From the NCBI GenBank assembly GCA_905182985.1, contig CAJJDN010000192.1, forward strand, positions 7,478 to 70,260: a stretch of 62,783 nt of DNA, written 5' to 3'. The translations under genes were made by a program, and so were the position numbers. The notes beneath the pieces are model-generated. The model worked only from the letters and a program-made list of their open reading frames with translations, was not told the origin of the DNA and did no database searches. Positions 1 to 13,728 of the stretch are shown here, piece after piece (within the stretch, counting starts at the first letter, position 1; every line of letters begins with the position of its first letter). Source of the DNA: Paramecium sonneborni (lineage: Eukaryota > Ciliophora > Oligohymenophorea > Peniculida > Parameciidae).

Positions 1-36
1 TTATTATATTATATTATATTATATTATATTATATTC
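1..36. repeat. TATTA pentanucleotide microsatellite
   Basis: The window opens with about seven perfect TATTA units. It is not a Paramecium telomere, which would be C4A2/C3A3, so it is a simple-sequence tract. No gene is seen in the first ~60 bases. Confidence 0.85.
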
Positions 37-59
37 TCGATTAGATTCCTAATAATCTA

Positions 60-1330
60 ACTAATAATTATAACAGATGATATTTCTATTACACTTTTTG
101 GAACAGATTTAGTTATACATTCAATTTAAATAATTTATTATTTATATTTTAATATACTTCCAATTTTCAATTTTAAATAATATACATTATCATCGCAATC
201 ATAACATATCCATAAATATTTTTATTTAATCTGGAGGATATACGATTTAATTAATCTTTGACTTCTAATTAATCGAGCTGTAATTTTTCACAGAAGTAAC
301 TGCATTCTTTATGCTAGGCAATTTTAAAATCTGAGATTCCTAAATTAAGTCTATTGGTATGATCTTTTTCCAAGATTCTTCAGTTTAGATTGAAAGATCA
401 GAAAATATATTATGAGCTAAATATAAATCCATAATGACTAAATTTTCTTTACTAACTTCAAATGAAAAATGGCGAAATGATGAATAATAATATTTTTCAG
501 GATCAATATATTTACAATTGTTAGAGAACTTTTAACATTTATATTATTAGATTTATATGTAAGTTAAGCCATAAACTTTATTCATTCCATAAAATGGTTT
601 TTAAAGTGTATAAAAAATTAAATGAGCATAAAAGAGAGGTTACATCTCCTTTAATAGATTATTTTCTTTTAATCTTTAATTAAAGAAATATGCTATTTAG
701 CAAGCATAACAAGAATCTACTAATTCTTCGTTATTGGAAATCTCTTCTTTAGTTAATATCTTTGATTATCAAAATATTATTTTGGAATTTTAATAAAAAC
801 CTCTCTATAATAGCATAATTTCCACCTTCTTTAGCTTCTCATCCCTTTATAAAGCTCTTAAGTTCATCAATTTTTTTAGTAAAACTCCAATAAACTATCT
901 AATCCTCCTTATCACATATCTCTTTATATCCTACAAATGCTACTCTTATTTGATATCCATTAATTGATTTTATAAATTTATCTATTATTATATCCATTGT
1001 ATGTTGCATAAGTTCTTTCTATTGTTTCAAAGATTCAAGTTAAATCTATAATAAAAACAATTTCTATACCATTTTATTAATCAAACCTCTTTTAATAATG
1101 AAAAAATTCTGATTATGAGCAAAATAATTACACCTAGCCCTATTTGCTTTACTATGATTTGTATAAACATCTGAAATGTTATAATTGCATTTTACTATAT
1201 AGCTAAACAAACTCTTTGATTGTAAAGTCTGTCTCTAAAGACATTAAAGAAAAAATTTCATTTAGGTTTTAGAAAAAACTAAACAACTTAATTGGATCTT
1301 TGTAATTTTGATAATTTAAAATAGTGTATT
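60..1330 (-). pseudogene. decayed VWA-domain protein gene
   Basis: Read on the minus strand with TAA/TAG as Gln, this stretch keeps recognisable pieces of a von Willebrand A domain. At about 1030-1065 there is VFIIDLT, and at about 926-946 VAFVGYK followed by a short FT segment. This is the pattern of the VWA domain found in VwkA/alpha-kinase-type proteins. The gene is broken. TGA stops fall immediately after DLT (1035-1037), where the metal-binding Gly-Ser is expected, and again at 839-841 before the GGxD-like region. The two VWA halves lie in different frames, with the shift near 1005-1020. The downstream part (60-830) still reads as protein-like fragments, for example KPFYGMNK, but in shifting frames. 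It lies just downstream of the stop of the giant gene on the same strand. Assembly error could explain one lesion; two nonsense codons plus a frameshift favour a true relic. Confidence 0.6.
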
Positions 1331-4300
1331 TCAATATAATAATTAATCATTAAGATTGATCCTCATTACTTTTTTATAATCATCTTCCAGATATCCTTCT
1401 GCTTTACAATTTTTAATCTCTTAAATCACTAAGTAACATATCTGATCCTGAGAAATTTATTCCATGTTTAAGTTCTTAAGATTTAAGGAGAGGATCAGGG
1501 CTTTACAATAATATTAATGAATCATCTTATTATAAATCCATAAAATTCTTTCTTCTTTAAGATTAAATTAATTCCTTAAGTGTTTTAGCAACTTTTCTGA
1601 ATTTGGTAGAAGAGGAATTCCTTTTTTTTTAAATCAGAATATTTTTACAAATCGGCAATCTTAGTATGAGAGGAAATTTAGTTTTTATATAATTTTTAAT
1701 TTTGTCTATTAAGATTGAATTATTGTCAATATATTCTTGAATTACCTTGCTAAATATTTAATATAAAAATGCACAATTAGCTTCTAAAATGATAACATAA
1801 AATATGTAAATGTAATTTTTCAAGACTGTTTATAGCATTTAATATGAAGATGCTCCTAATACAATACTAATGGACAAAACTTTGGATCCAAATTCTTCCA
1901 TTTAATTTAAATTCTTTGTTTTAAATGGTTAATATGATTTAGTTAATGATTAATAAGCTTGTATCAATAGAAATACTATTGTAGCTTTAAGTACAATGTA
2001 TTGATCAAATAAAGTAATAATAATAATTACAAAATTTTTCATACCCAATCTTACAAGTTCCCAGAAATATGCATTTTCATTAAATTCAGAAAATAAATAA
2101 CCCCATTTCGATTTAATTTTGTTTAAAGAATTTCTATTTTGATATAATTTAATAAACATGAGTAATGGAATAATAACAGTTAATCCAAATAATATAGGTA
2201 AAGCCAAAATGGAAGAAAAGTATAAATTATTATCATATCTATAAGATACATCACCAATAACCCAATAATATCCTGAGATTTCACGAAATCCTAAAATTGA
2301 TATTAAAACTCCAATCATACTTGGTTACATAGTTACAAAGGTTTAAAGTAAAATAATCTATGAAACATTTAATTTTTAGTTTTATCTTCTTGCCAATATA
2401 ATGAAAAAATATATGAAAAATACGAAACATAAATATAAGCAAGGTGCAACTATTATCCAAATTATTCGGGAATGTAAAATATCCATTTTTAATGTGATCA
2501 AAAAGCAATCAATTGAATTTTCAAGAGATTTTGTTGGTGATCCTGTACTACTAATAGCAATATTTACCAAATTTGGAAATTAAAGTTAGAAGGTTGTTAA
2601 AGTAGATATGATTTACAAATAATGAAACATCATTTTATACAATGAACTTGATTCTTATGAATCAGCGAATGTTTTTAATCCTCCTCCTTTTAATTTAGTT
2701 CTTAGAAATTCTAATTTAAGAATTTCAAGAGAACTATTTACTGATATGACCATAGAAATCAATGTCCATAAGCCTACAATTAATAAGGATAAGTAGGCAA
2801 GATTTGAATCTTAACATTAAAAGCACTACATATTTGATTTGAAATATGACCCTTATCCTCTAATATCATAAATATCACAAGTTTCACATAATGCTCCAAA
2901 ACTTCCTTATATACATGAATCAGGTCCTGCAGCCCAACCACCTAAACACTTCTCAGGATTTATGATACATGGATAGATTTCATCATTATCAAAATATGGT
3001 CTCCAATTTGTGGGTTTAATTTAAATATTTGATGGTATAACACTTTCTATCATTTCTTGATCCCCAACTGAACACTTTAGACTATTTTCTTTTAAAGAAT
3101 ACGTTTAACCAACACATTGTACACACATTGATTCAGTCAAGATTTCGCCTCTTTAACATGGAAAAGTTTTAACATTAATAAGTAGAGAATAATTATTATG
3201 AAACTGTATGATATGTTAATTTTATTTATCATAGATTGGAATCTTAATAGAACTACATCTTATTTCTAATTATAAATCTTCATTAGTTAATATTCTTAAA
3301 TTATCTAAATTATAATCTTGAGTAGTCATATTAAATTAAACATTATTAACTGATAAATAATCTGTTGAATCATTATTTGATATGAGTCGACTTAAAATAT
3401 TACATTAAGTATCTTATAAATGATATTATCTTTCATAAAAGTCATTTAATGGTCTTAATCTAAATTTATAATTTAAATTATTATAAACTTAAAAAGATGA
3501 AATATAATTTAGTTAATTTCCTAATAAACCATGTTCACTAAAGTTTTTAGACAATATTTAATAATTTTATATTTCCACATTGTTTGGTAACATTATTTAA
3601 TTAATAACTTCTTCAATTTTACAAGTTTCATTCTAATATTTAACTCTATTTTCAAATACTTAGAGATTGTCTAATGATAATGCTAATTTTGATGGATAAG
3701 ATTACAAATACCCTAATATATCACTTTCTTAATTGTCCTAAATAATATTTCCTCGATTTTATTAAATAGACAGAGGATGTGTTGAATAAATTCCAGCCCC
3801 AGATAATGCAATGTTGCCAATAATCTATGTATCTGTCATTTCTAAAGATCCTTTATTCAAATAAATTGCTCCACCAAACATAGCTGTATTATTTTGGAAT
3901 AAGACTGAATAACATGAAATAGAAACTTCAGATGCATAAATACACCCGCCATTTTAACCTTTATTGCTAATAAATTGTGTGTTTTTAATTAAAACTTGAC
4001 CCATCTTAGTCATTATATCATCTGCATATTTAAATAGTAATCTATTTTTAAAATTAGTTTTTTTAATATTTAAAATAGTGCTGTTGCCAATGTTTTAAAT
4101 AAATTTAGTGTGCTAAATTACTATACGATTGTTTGATTCCACCAAAAATATACTGCAATTAATACAATGTATATTGGAGAATATAATAGAAGTAATTTAT
4201 ACTTAAGATTCTGTTTGGAATATTTAAAAAATGTTGAAATTTTAGTAATCATATGAAATAGTCAAATTTTAGTCACATAATTTTAAATAGTTATTAAACA

Positions 4301-7300
4301 ATGATGATAATGTATGAGATTAATTTATACATTAATACTTCAATTATTTTAATTATAATTAAGAGTAAACACAAATAACTTTTGTATAATTTTGATAAAT
4401 GTCATGAAAGCGACTATTAGTAATTATTATAGGGCCTAGGGAACGATCAAAAAACATTAATGGTCTTTTCTGAATAATGAAATTTATAATATTGAGTGTA
4501 TCTAATACAACAGAATAACTCTGTTTATCTGTGATGAAACCATATCCAATGATATTTTGAACCACTAAATTCTTTATACTTAATTTTCCTTTTTGGGTTT
4601 CAATGAGAACAGAATCATAAGTATCAAATGTGAATATATAAATAAGGTCTTTCATTTAGAGTAACTTCAAGTAATCTTGATACCCTATCTTTGTATTTTG
4701 AATAATGCAATCTTCAATTTACAATAAATATTACTATGAGATAAAATCATTTATTTCAATTGAAATTAATGAGGATTATAATGAATGAACATCAGTTATA
4801 GAAACATTTTAGAATAAGATTGACGATTAATCTGATAAAGTTATCATAACAAATCCTCCCTTATCAAAACTCCAACTATTTTGAATAGTACAATTAATAA
4901 TCTAAAAGTCCAATTTAGAACCTTTACTGTCTATGATGAAGGTTCCACCTTAACTCTCAAGTTATCCTATAATTGCTTAACCATTCTTGAATACTGTATT
5001 TATAATCGAAAAAATTCCATTATTCAGGGTTATTATATACATGCATCCACCTTTATATCCAGTATAAGTTTCAAATTAACTGTTAGAAATTTAAATTTCT
5101 TCCACATAAATTTAAGCTATTCCACCATAGCTCTTAACTTTAAAATCATGTTCTAATTACTCTTTATATTATAGATCATAATATTTAAATGAAAGTACTT
5201 CATAAAATAGTTTATTAAAAATATTCATATCTTTGAAAATGCACATAACTATTAAGAATTTTTAACACTAAATATACATATTTGAATTCAAAGAACCTAT
5301 TATTAAATTTGATCTGAAGATATTATTATAAAAGTAAACAGATCCCTAAGGGACCAAAAAATATAAGTTATTAGCTGATGATCCATAAGTATTAAGTCCA
5401 ATATATTCTTTATATATAGTGTTTATAAATCTTGAATTAGTAAGATTGATAAAAATATTATTTTTTGATTCTATCGCTATGAATGCCACTGTAATATTAT
5501 TAGTAGATTTGATGATTAATGAATCTTGAAATATAGAATTATTAATATTAATCAAACATTCAAAATTGAATTAGGTACTAATTATTTTTATTACTGGTTG
5601 GTTATAAGTAAAAATATTAGTAAAATTTACAATTTAAAATTCTATCCTTTTGATATTTAATAAATTTATAATTGGTTATTTAGAATCTAATAAATTTATA
5701 CAATCCAAACTTTGAGATAAACCAGCCAATTAATATTTTTAATAAATTGTAATGTTTACAAAACTAAAAAGATCCAAGTTAGTTGCTTCAAATATAGCAC
5801 TTATTTAATTATCGATTTCAATTATGCTATCTTTCAAAGTAAAAGAATTAGAAAATATTTTAAATGCATAATTTACATCATTTTCAATTGGAGGCATTAA
5901 CATTTCTAAATTTATAATCTAAAGCACGGTTGATGATTCAACATAAAGAAAACTTGAAGAATGATAAATGGAATTAAGGAAAAATTAAATATGATCCAAC
6001 AAAATATCAAATTTCTAAATTTTGTCACTAACATGTACAAGGTAGCTATTTTAAGTAATATAATTTCCTTCGAAAAGTGAATTTAACAATTAGATGTTTT
6101 AAGATTTACTGATATATGAAGAATCTTTTAATTAATTCATCAAAACTTAAAAATTGTGGAATCGATTATCTAAACCTTAAAAAGCAGATGACATTTCAAA
6201 TGAAGTCTATTTTATAATAAATTTTTCAATTAAGGTGATTTAATTAGTATAAAATAACTTTGAATTATATAGATAATTTGATTCAATGGTTATAGAATTT
6301 AATATTAATTGATCCACATTTTGGAAATAAAAAAAAGTAGAATTTCTAAAAATAACATTTGATAATCTTAAATTTTAGAGGATGACTGATTATATTGATT
6401 CTATTTTAAGTAAAGATTCTAAATTTTCAAATTAAAATCCATCCATTTATATATTAATCATAGAGAATGCTAGCAAGTGAGAATATTAAAAATTGAAAGA
6501 GCCTTTCCCCTTAAAGTTTGCATTCTCAAAACCAATGGTTGTTTGATCTTAATTAAAATTGAAAGTAATAGAAGCATCAGAAAAATCAATATTCAAGTTT
6601 TTAATCCACAAAGAATGAAATTCTTTTATATAAATATCTCCTAAGAAGTTAACTGTTGAATTTGAATATAATCCCATAATATATAAAGATACTTTTTTTA
6701 AAGTGTAAACATTTTGTGAGAATTCCTGAGATATAACTAAATTTTTAGGAAAAGTGCAAGTTTAAGTTGTAAGATATATGTTTAAAGTTTAGACATTTTA
6801 TTCATTCATATAATTAAATAGACCATTTGAATATAACAATTAAAATACATAAGATAAATCTAACTCTTAATTATAAGGTATATCGAAAACATTGGAAGTT
6901 GATTAACCTTATATGCATATTAAGTTCAATGAAATAGACATACTCATTTAACAAGTTTTATCATTAGGGCAATTACTGAATTAATAAATATTGGAATCAA
7001 AGACTGTATCTTCAAATACAGGTAATAAGCATTAATTAGTGAATTAAGTATTAGGGAGGTTTAATGATGGAACACATAATTTACATAAACTATGACATTA
7101 ATAACATATATTGTTATTTGTACTTAATATTAATCCATGATTTGAATAAGAGCATTTAGAACAAACTTTGGTATTATTGATAATTAAGCATTCTAAACAA
7201 TCTGATGGACATTTTTTTATGCAGTTATCATTATAAATTTCATATCCTGTTTGACATGTAATACATATTACTTCGAAATCATCTGGATCACTTGATTCTA

Positions 7301-9840
7301 CATAAGTGAGGTAGTCATGATTCACATTTTTGTTAACATAAAATTCAAAAAATGGTCTTATGTCTTTTTTCCAATTACTTTTATTCTTTTTAAATTATTG
7401 TGAACAGGATTAACATTACTTTGGACATTATACACACATTCCAACAATATGATCTGCATAATAACCAGGAAAACAATTTAAACAAATTATTTTATTTAGA
7501 TAATTTACACATTCATAACAATTTTATAATTTCTATTCACAACCTAAAATTGATGATGCTGTTTCTCCACCAATTAAGCAATAAAAAGTACCATTATAGA
7601 ATCCTGATTCTTAACAAACTTAAGATGATTTATAACATGTAGATGAAACATTTGAATATGTATATCCAGAGATACATCTTGCACAAATATTTGTAATTAA
7701 TGAGTTTATTTACATAGGTTAAAAATATAAATCAATTGTTGTTTAAGGATAATCAACAAAATAATACTATTAAATGCTATAAAAACAGTATTTAATAGTA
7801 ACCATTTAACATTTTAAAGCATCAAAAGATATTTCAAATAAACTCGGATCTTTACACTTTAAGCATCTATTTATAAAATATTGTTTAACTTCATCAAAAT
7901 AAAATTCACAAATTGAGCATTATGCTCCACAACCATAACATGCACCTTTAAATAAGGCAAAACTAGGTTAACAAGTCAAACAATTTATATCTGAATTACA
8001 AATGGCACAATTAATTGGACATTTTTAACATCTTAAACCATCAAATTCATAAAGCTTAATACATTTATTACATGTTTATGAACTATTACAATTTATACAA
8101 TTGTCCATACATTTTTAACAAATATTGCCTTACACAAAATATCCTTATTTACAACTAAAATAGTGATGATTAAATTAAATACAAGATATTTTTGTTATAT
8201 CATTACAATATTTTAAGCATCCCTAACATAATTCTAAATTCTATAATTAACTATTTATATAAAATATTTCCTATTAACTTTCATTTCTATTAAATTTTAA
8301 ATAAGTTGATGTTAAGGCATATCTCTTATAATCAAAAGTACAAACTGGATTTTAGAACCAATTGCCGGAATTAAGTAAGCAATCTGCACAATTTAATTGA
8401 TAATCATTAATTGAACTAGGACATGACATACATTTATTATCAATTACGAATTCTCCATAATTACACTTAAATGTATTATTTTAATATGTTTGATTCATTA
8501 TAGGATATAATTCATTCATTTTACTGCACTTTTGAGTTAAATCTAAATCAACAAATCCAAATTCACAAGCACAAAATCCAAATTTCCATAATCTGTTTGA
8601 GTTTTATGGACAAGTGACACAATCACTCTAAGTTGGTCCATTGCATGTTAAACATGAATAATAACATTTCATGTCGTAAGTTTATTCTTCCTCATAATTA
8701 TATGTAATTTCTAATTGAATTTTACCTGCCAAATAACTTTTATAAAAAAAACTATCTGCTCCAACATATAGATAAACATATTGATTATGGAATTACAAAG
8801 CATTAAATGTTTAAATCACTTCTTAATCATCTGGATATATTACTTTTAAATAAGTCTTTTCAACTAAATATTGATAATAAATATAATGCCATTTCTAAAA
8901 TCTATCTCGATTTGTTGTATTTTAAATCACAAATGTATTTTTACTTCTTGTATAAAAAGCCAACTAAGGATATGGATAAGTGTAAGCTAAAACACTTACA
9001 CTAAATAAATTATAATTAGTTAAACTTGGATCCAAAACATAACTCATTAATAATACTCTATCTCCCAAAAAGCTATCATTACGATAATTTTCATTTAATG
9101 TCAATCTCATTAATAAATATCTTTGTCTTTCTATAACATTTTCATAACTAACTTTGACCCAACATCTAATCTAATATTTATAACCTAGTAAAGAAAATTT
9201 GGTTTAGAAAAATACATCTCCCAAAATTTTAAGTCCATTAAAAATATCAACTGTTGTTTTATTGTACGACTATGGACTTTAAATGTTTCCAATAACAAAT
9301 TCTTCAAACTCATTATCATTATTAAATGGTTTTCTTGTGAAAAATTACATTTCACTATATTTACCATGAAAATAATCAAAGTTTAAATTATTCACCTAAA
9401 CGATAAATTAAATTTATTAATACTTTTCCATATTAATTTAAAACAGGGATTATATTTTTTGTATTCAATAACAAACTCCATAATTAACTTCCTTTTATAT
9501 ATAATTTTGATCCTTCTTCCAGATTTTCAAAATAGACATAAAACCAAATTCCTTCAAAATTTGTTGGATCTTAAGTCAAATTAGTAATTGTTCCTTCATC
9601 ACTAACTGTAATATTCAGAGTTACAGAGTTAAATGAAAGCCAGATATATAGTTTTTATTAAGTTGTTCCTTAATTAAAATTGTAGTTTGCCATTATATTT
9701 TATCCAATAAAAACGGATTTATCATTTAAAATAAATTCTCCTGATGCCTTTATATTAGAGAAAGGTAAATATTGAAACCAAAATCCATGATTGGTTGTCT
9801 ATTAAACGCACTATTTAATTAAAAGCAATAAGACAAGCAT
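1331..9840 (-). CDS. giant Cys-rich / beta-helix-like membrane surface protein
   Basis: This is a protein of roughly 2,800 residues. The start at 9838-9840 opens with a hydrophobic leader (MLVLLLLIKQC). The region around 8600-7100 is rich in CxxC pairs of the growth-factor-receptor or furin-like type (for example CPSDCLEC and CSKC near 7150-7250). From about 6900 to 3600 it becomes Asn/Ile/Ser-rich with repeated short hydrophobic stretches, as in pectin-lyase-like beta-helices. From about 2750 to 1750 there are several strongly hydrophobic segments, for example at 2318-1950, followed by a charged cytoplasmic tail that ends at a TGA at 1331-1333. The three long open stretches at 7325, 5555 and 4655 and the membrane part share one frame, so introns are few after the N-terminus. 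A one-base frame change occurs at a run of nine T (1622-1630). With that corrected, the tail reads cleanly to the stop. This architecture matches large predicted Paramecium/Tetrahymena membrane proteins of unknown function. The domain names are inferred by eye. Confidence 0.75.
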
Positions 9841-9930
9841 ATATTAAAATTATTTAATTAAAATTAATCTGTAATAAAATTAATTTTCTTTTTCTGTTAC
9901 TCGTTTTTTTCCACATTTCTTATCTCTGAT

Positions 9931-10680
9931 TCATTCAGATTATTAGAGTTTAGGATTATTTGACAATACCGTCAATTTTTCAGGATTTGATACATTTTTC
10001 AGTTCATCATTTATTTTTACACTCATATTATCAATTAATTGGTGAACTTTAAAGGATACTGTTATTCTTGAATATAACAATTGATTCATAGAATTATTTT
10101 AAATAAACGATAATTTTGTATAATTCTAAAGTTTAATATGTTTTATTCCTCAAAATATAATATGTCTTTGAAATATAAGATGATAATATCAAAGAGTTAT
10201 TCTATTGAATTATAGGATATATTAACATTTCTTTTGTGTAATAAAATTTAAGACTCTCTCCTAAAATAAAAGATTCATTAAATTAACAGAACTTTAAACC
10301 TGATTGTTTTCCTAATTAAATCATTAATCATTGAAGGAAATCAAAATATTTTTAATTATATCAAGCCCTTGTTTGTTTTGAATTCTTTTTGAAACTTAAG
10401 CCTAAAAGCACGAGGTATTATATTTGGAATTTAATTAGGTCATCCTGAATTAAAATCTACTTAAAATATTCATTCTTCCAATCTTTTTAAATTTATAGTA
10501 TTAATGATTCTGTATTTATATTTAGTGCATAAATAATAGTATTTATCTAAACCCTTACTATAAATTAATTTCAAATTAAAAGATACATATAAGAGAACTA
10601 GCTCAAATTTTTAAAAAACTTACAACATAAATACCCTCATTTAAACTAATAATACAATTAAATTTGAGTATTTACTATTT
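9931..10680 (-). pseudogene. decayed coding region, family not recognised
   Basis: The minus strand carries stretches that are clearly protein-like under the ciliate code. One reads LGKQSG then FCQFNESFILGESLKFYY at about 10310-10230, and another IPNIIPRAFRLKFQKEF at about 10430-10370. No single reading frame connects them. In-frame TGAs and frame changes occur near 10340, 10350 and 10440, and I found no GT...AG interval of normal length that repairs them. At the 3' end two frames look equally plausible, and one ends in TGA at 9931-9933. It lies just upstream of the start of the giant gene on the same strand. I do not recognise the family. It may be a relic, or a gene whose introns I could not place. 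Confidence 0.45.
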
Positions 10681-11440
10681 CCTCATTATCTTTTTATTTT
10701 TCAGAACAACCTCTATCATTAGACTTTATGTAAATTAGGCTAAAATTTTAAGCATATAGGAAAGAAAAAATTTCGTAATTAGGCTTCATTAAGCAGATTT
10801 AAACAAACACAGCAAAAAATTAATAATTTAAAAATTCTATATTGATGTTGTTATTTATATTGATAGAGCATGAAGTAGATTCATAAATTGATGGGTCCTA
10901 AATCAAATATTATAAACTAATTTTTTATATATAGTAGTCAAAAGAAATTTTGATTGAAATTTCATATAAAATATATTTTAATATGAGATATGAACTTTTA
11001 TGAATATTTATAATTTATTTGATGATAGTCAAATGTTAAAATGTAAAGAATAATAAAATTGAATATTATTTCAAATTTTTATAAGAAAGAAGGCTTCAAT
11101 TGTAAAATAAATTAAATAAAATAACTCAGCCAAAATAATAAAATTAAACTTTAAATTATTAAGGGTCAAAGGATTGTTTACAACTCAAGGATAAAAGAGA
11201 TTGATCTGAAAGAGACACTACAATGATATAGCTTTAATATAAAAGAATAAAAAATGGTCTATGGTTTGAATATTTAAAAAATAAAGCGACAAAAATTTTG
11301 AATAAAGTGGAAATTTAAAAAATCAATTCATTAATTTTTGGTTTTGATTTTTTTTCAAAAATAATGAACCCATTTTGCAAAAATATAATTCAGTTGTTTT
11401 GAGAGGAAAACAGTAGAAGGTCTAGATAAATCATTCAAAG
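10681..11440. other. AT-rich stretch without a recognisable gene
   Basis: About 760 bases of AT-rich sequence. I see no ciliate-code reading frame of protein-like composition on either strand and no tRNA-like fold. It contains the upstream region of the repeat-protein gene that begins near 11441. Confidence 0.4.
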
Positions 11441-13728
11441 ATGGCTAAACATTATTAGGAATGCCACGAAATCTTCCTCTTAAAATATTTACTATCATGA
11501 AAGAATTTAAGAGTTGGATATTAATGATCAACATTAAGATTGTTTGCAAGCCTTACTTGAGATGAAATTTTATCTATTATTGGAAAGAGAATCTAAATTA
11601 ATATTAAAGCCTTCATAATTATGTATGATCGATTATATTTCTGATTATGAAAACGATTATCTTATGAAAAAATATGAAAGATACATATAAAATAATTTAA
11701 TTTAATTAAGAGAAATCAACCTATATTTATTTTATGAATAATTTAGTTGCTCATGATCCTTAGCAAATAGAAAGATATAGCACTGTTTAATAAGATGGAG
11801 TGATTTGGAATTATTGGAAAAATCCTCCTATATCAATAAAAACAAAATTCTAAATCACTGTTACGAAAAATAATTAAATCATATATATAAAAGATGGTTC
11901 AATCATAAGAATGTAAATATGAATATATTTACCTTGAATAGTGATTAAAATTAAGATCTCTCCATTTAATAACAATATTTAACTAATTTAGAATAGATAT
12001 ACAATTTGCAATGGATTGGAAATTATGGACAAAAAAAATAAAAGATTTCCAAATGGACAGCTACATGGAAAGGAGAAAAAATCCAAAAGGTTTGTGGATT
12101 GTACACTAATGATGGTAGAAAACAAGGTTAATGGATAGAACCAATAAAAAATTATTGGAAGTTAATAAATTAATTAATTAATAGTAAATGTAAGGTGTAC
12201 GAAGTTGGTCAATATGTAGATGATAAGAGAATAGGAACTTGGAAGTAATTCTATTAAGATAAATAGATGTAAAAAAATATTCATTTATATAATTAGAGGA
12301 ATTGGGGAATATAATTAAAAAGGTCAAAAATTTTTAAAATGGATTGAGTTAAGTGATAATTTTTGGGAGTATTATTAAATTATATACGATGGCCAATATA
12401 TAAATGATAAGAAGGTTGGTTTATGGGACATTTTATGGAGATAGGATATAAATTCACCATTTAAAATAATGTAAAATATACAATTATGAAAAAAAATAAA
12501 GTGGGGGAGGGTTTTATGAAGTAATCAATTAAGAAAGTAGTAAGATTGGGAAATGGATTGAGTTGAGTGATGAATTTTTGGAATTTTCGTAGCCGATTTA
12601 TTGTGGTGAATACAAAAATGGTAAAAAAGTTGGCAAATGGGATATTTTATGGAGATAATATCAAAATTAACCATTCTAATTGATGTAATATAGTATAAAA
12701 TAATATAGTGGTGGTGGAACTTATGATTAGAACAAGGAAAATAATATAAAGATTGGGAAATGGATTGAATTGAAGTTTTGGAGGAGTAAATAAATTTTTT
12801 ATTATGGTGAATATTAAAAAGGTAAAAAGATTGGGAGATGGAATATTTTATTTGAAGGATAAATGATGTATGAATGAAATTTTTAATACAATCTAACTTT
12901 AGTGGTGGTGGATTTTATGATGATTAAAATTTTGATGATGTCAAGTAAGGGCCCTGGATTGAGTTAAAAGATAGATTTGGATGGGATTGTTAAATCACTT
13001 ATAATGGTGAATATTAAAACGGTTAAAAGGTTGGCAGATGGGACACTTTATTTGAAGGATAAATTATGTATGTGTGATATTATATTTAAAACAATCCATT
13101 GACAGTGCTGGTGGATACTATAAAAATGAATAACCAGGGGAAAATGTTAAAATTGGTAATTGGAGAGAGCTGAGTGATGGATTTTAAACGGATTCTTAAA
13201 TCATTTAGTATGGAGAATATAAAAATGGTTAAAAGGTTGGTAGATGGGATATTGAATGGAGAAAGAATTAAAATCAACCATTTTAATTAATGTAAAGATT
13301 TAATTAATAAAAACTAAATAATTAAGTGGTGGAGGATCATATGGTAATGACGGCTAGTATGGTGTTGTTAAAATTGAAAAATGGATTGAAATAAGTGATG
13401 AGTTTTGTGATAGTTCTTAGATTACATATGTTGGTTCATATTTAAATGGGTTAAAATTTGGTAGATGGGATACATATTGCAAACAAAATGGTGAAAATAA
13501 ATTGATGTAAGTATAGGATTACAATTAATTAGTGGTGGTGGATCATATGAAAATTATAAAGAATAAGGAACTGTTAAAAATGGAAGGTGGATAGATATAT
13601 GTGATAATTATTGGACCTATTCTTAAATAACTTATGTTGGTGAATACCAAAATGCCAAGAAAGCTGGTATATGGGGTGAATTCATAAATGGAACTTTTAA
13701 AAACGATGAAATAAATTATGAAAATTGA
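11441..13728 (+). CDS. MORN-like tandem-repeat protein, one repeat per exon
   Basis: The N-terminal third (about 11441-11912) is Leu/Lys/Glu-rich and probably helical. It then reads DGSIIR, an intron at 11913-11941, and QWIGNYG. From about 12297 come seven imperfect repeats of 53-65 residues. Each contains (G/A)GGxY, then KxGKWIELSD, then GEYxNGxKVGRWD, which resembles MORN motifs. Each repeat is a separate exon. The introns (12269-12296, 12471-12501, 12685-12708, 12868-12902, 13068-13105, 13292-13326, 13507-13532) all split the same Ile codon before the glycines. Removing them gives an uninterrupted frame to TGA at 13726-13728. This family is common in Paramecium as proteins of unknown function; MORN repeats elsewhere bind membranes or form scaffolds. 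The start is uncertain: ATG at 11441 is open for only a few dozen codons, and a frame change is needed near 11735 (or the true start is a later ATG). Confidence 0.75.
12297..13728 (+). repeat. seven-unit exon repeat array
   Basis: The units are exons at 12297-12470, 12502-12684, 12709-12867, 12903-13067, 13106-13291, 13327-13506 and 13533-13728. They share the GGGxY, GKWIEL and GEYxNGxKxGRW blocks. DNA identity is partial, so the array is not recent. Introns between units differ in length (24-38 nt) and sequence although their position and phase are conserved. Confidence 0.8.

Noticed and set aside
1..36. Terminal repeat as a telomere
   Set aside because: The unit is TATTA, not the C4A2/C3A3 repeats of Paramecium telomeres.
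4881..5156. Plus-strand 91-aa ORF
   Set aside because: Antisense to the open frame of the giant surface-protein gene, and no independent support.
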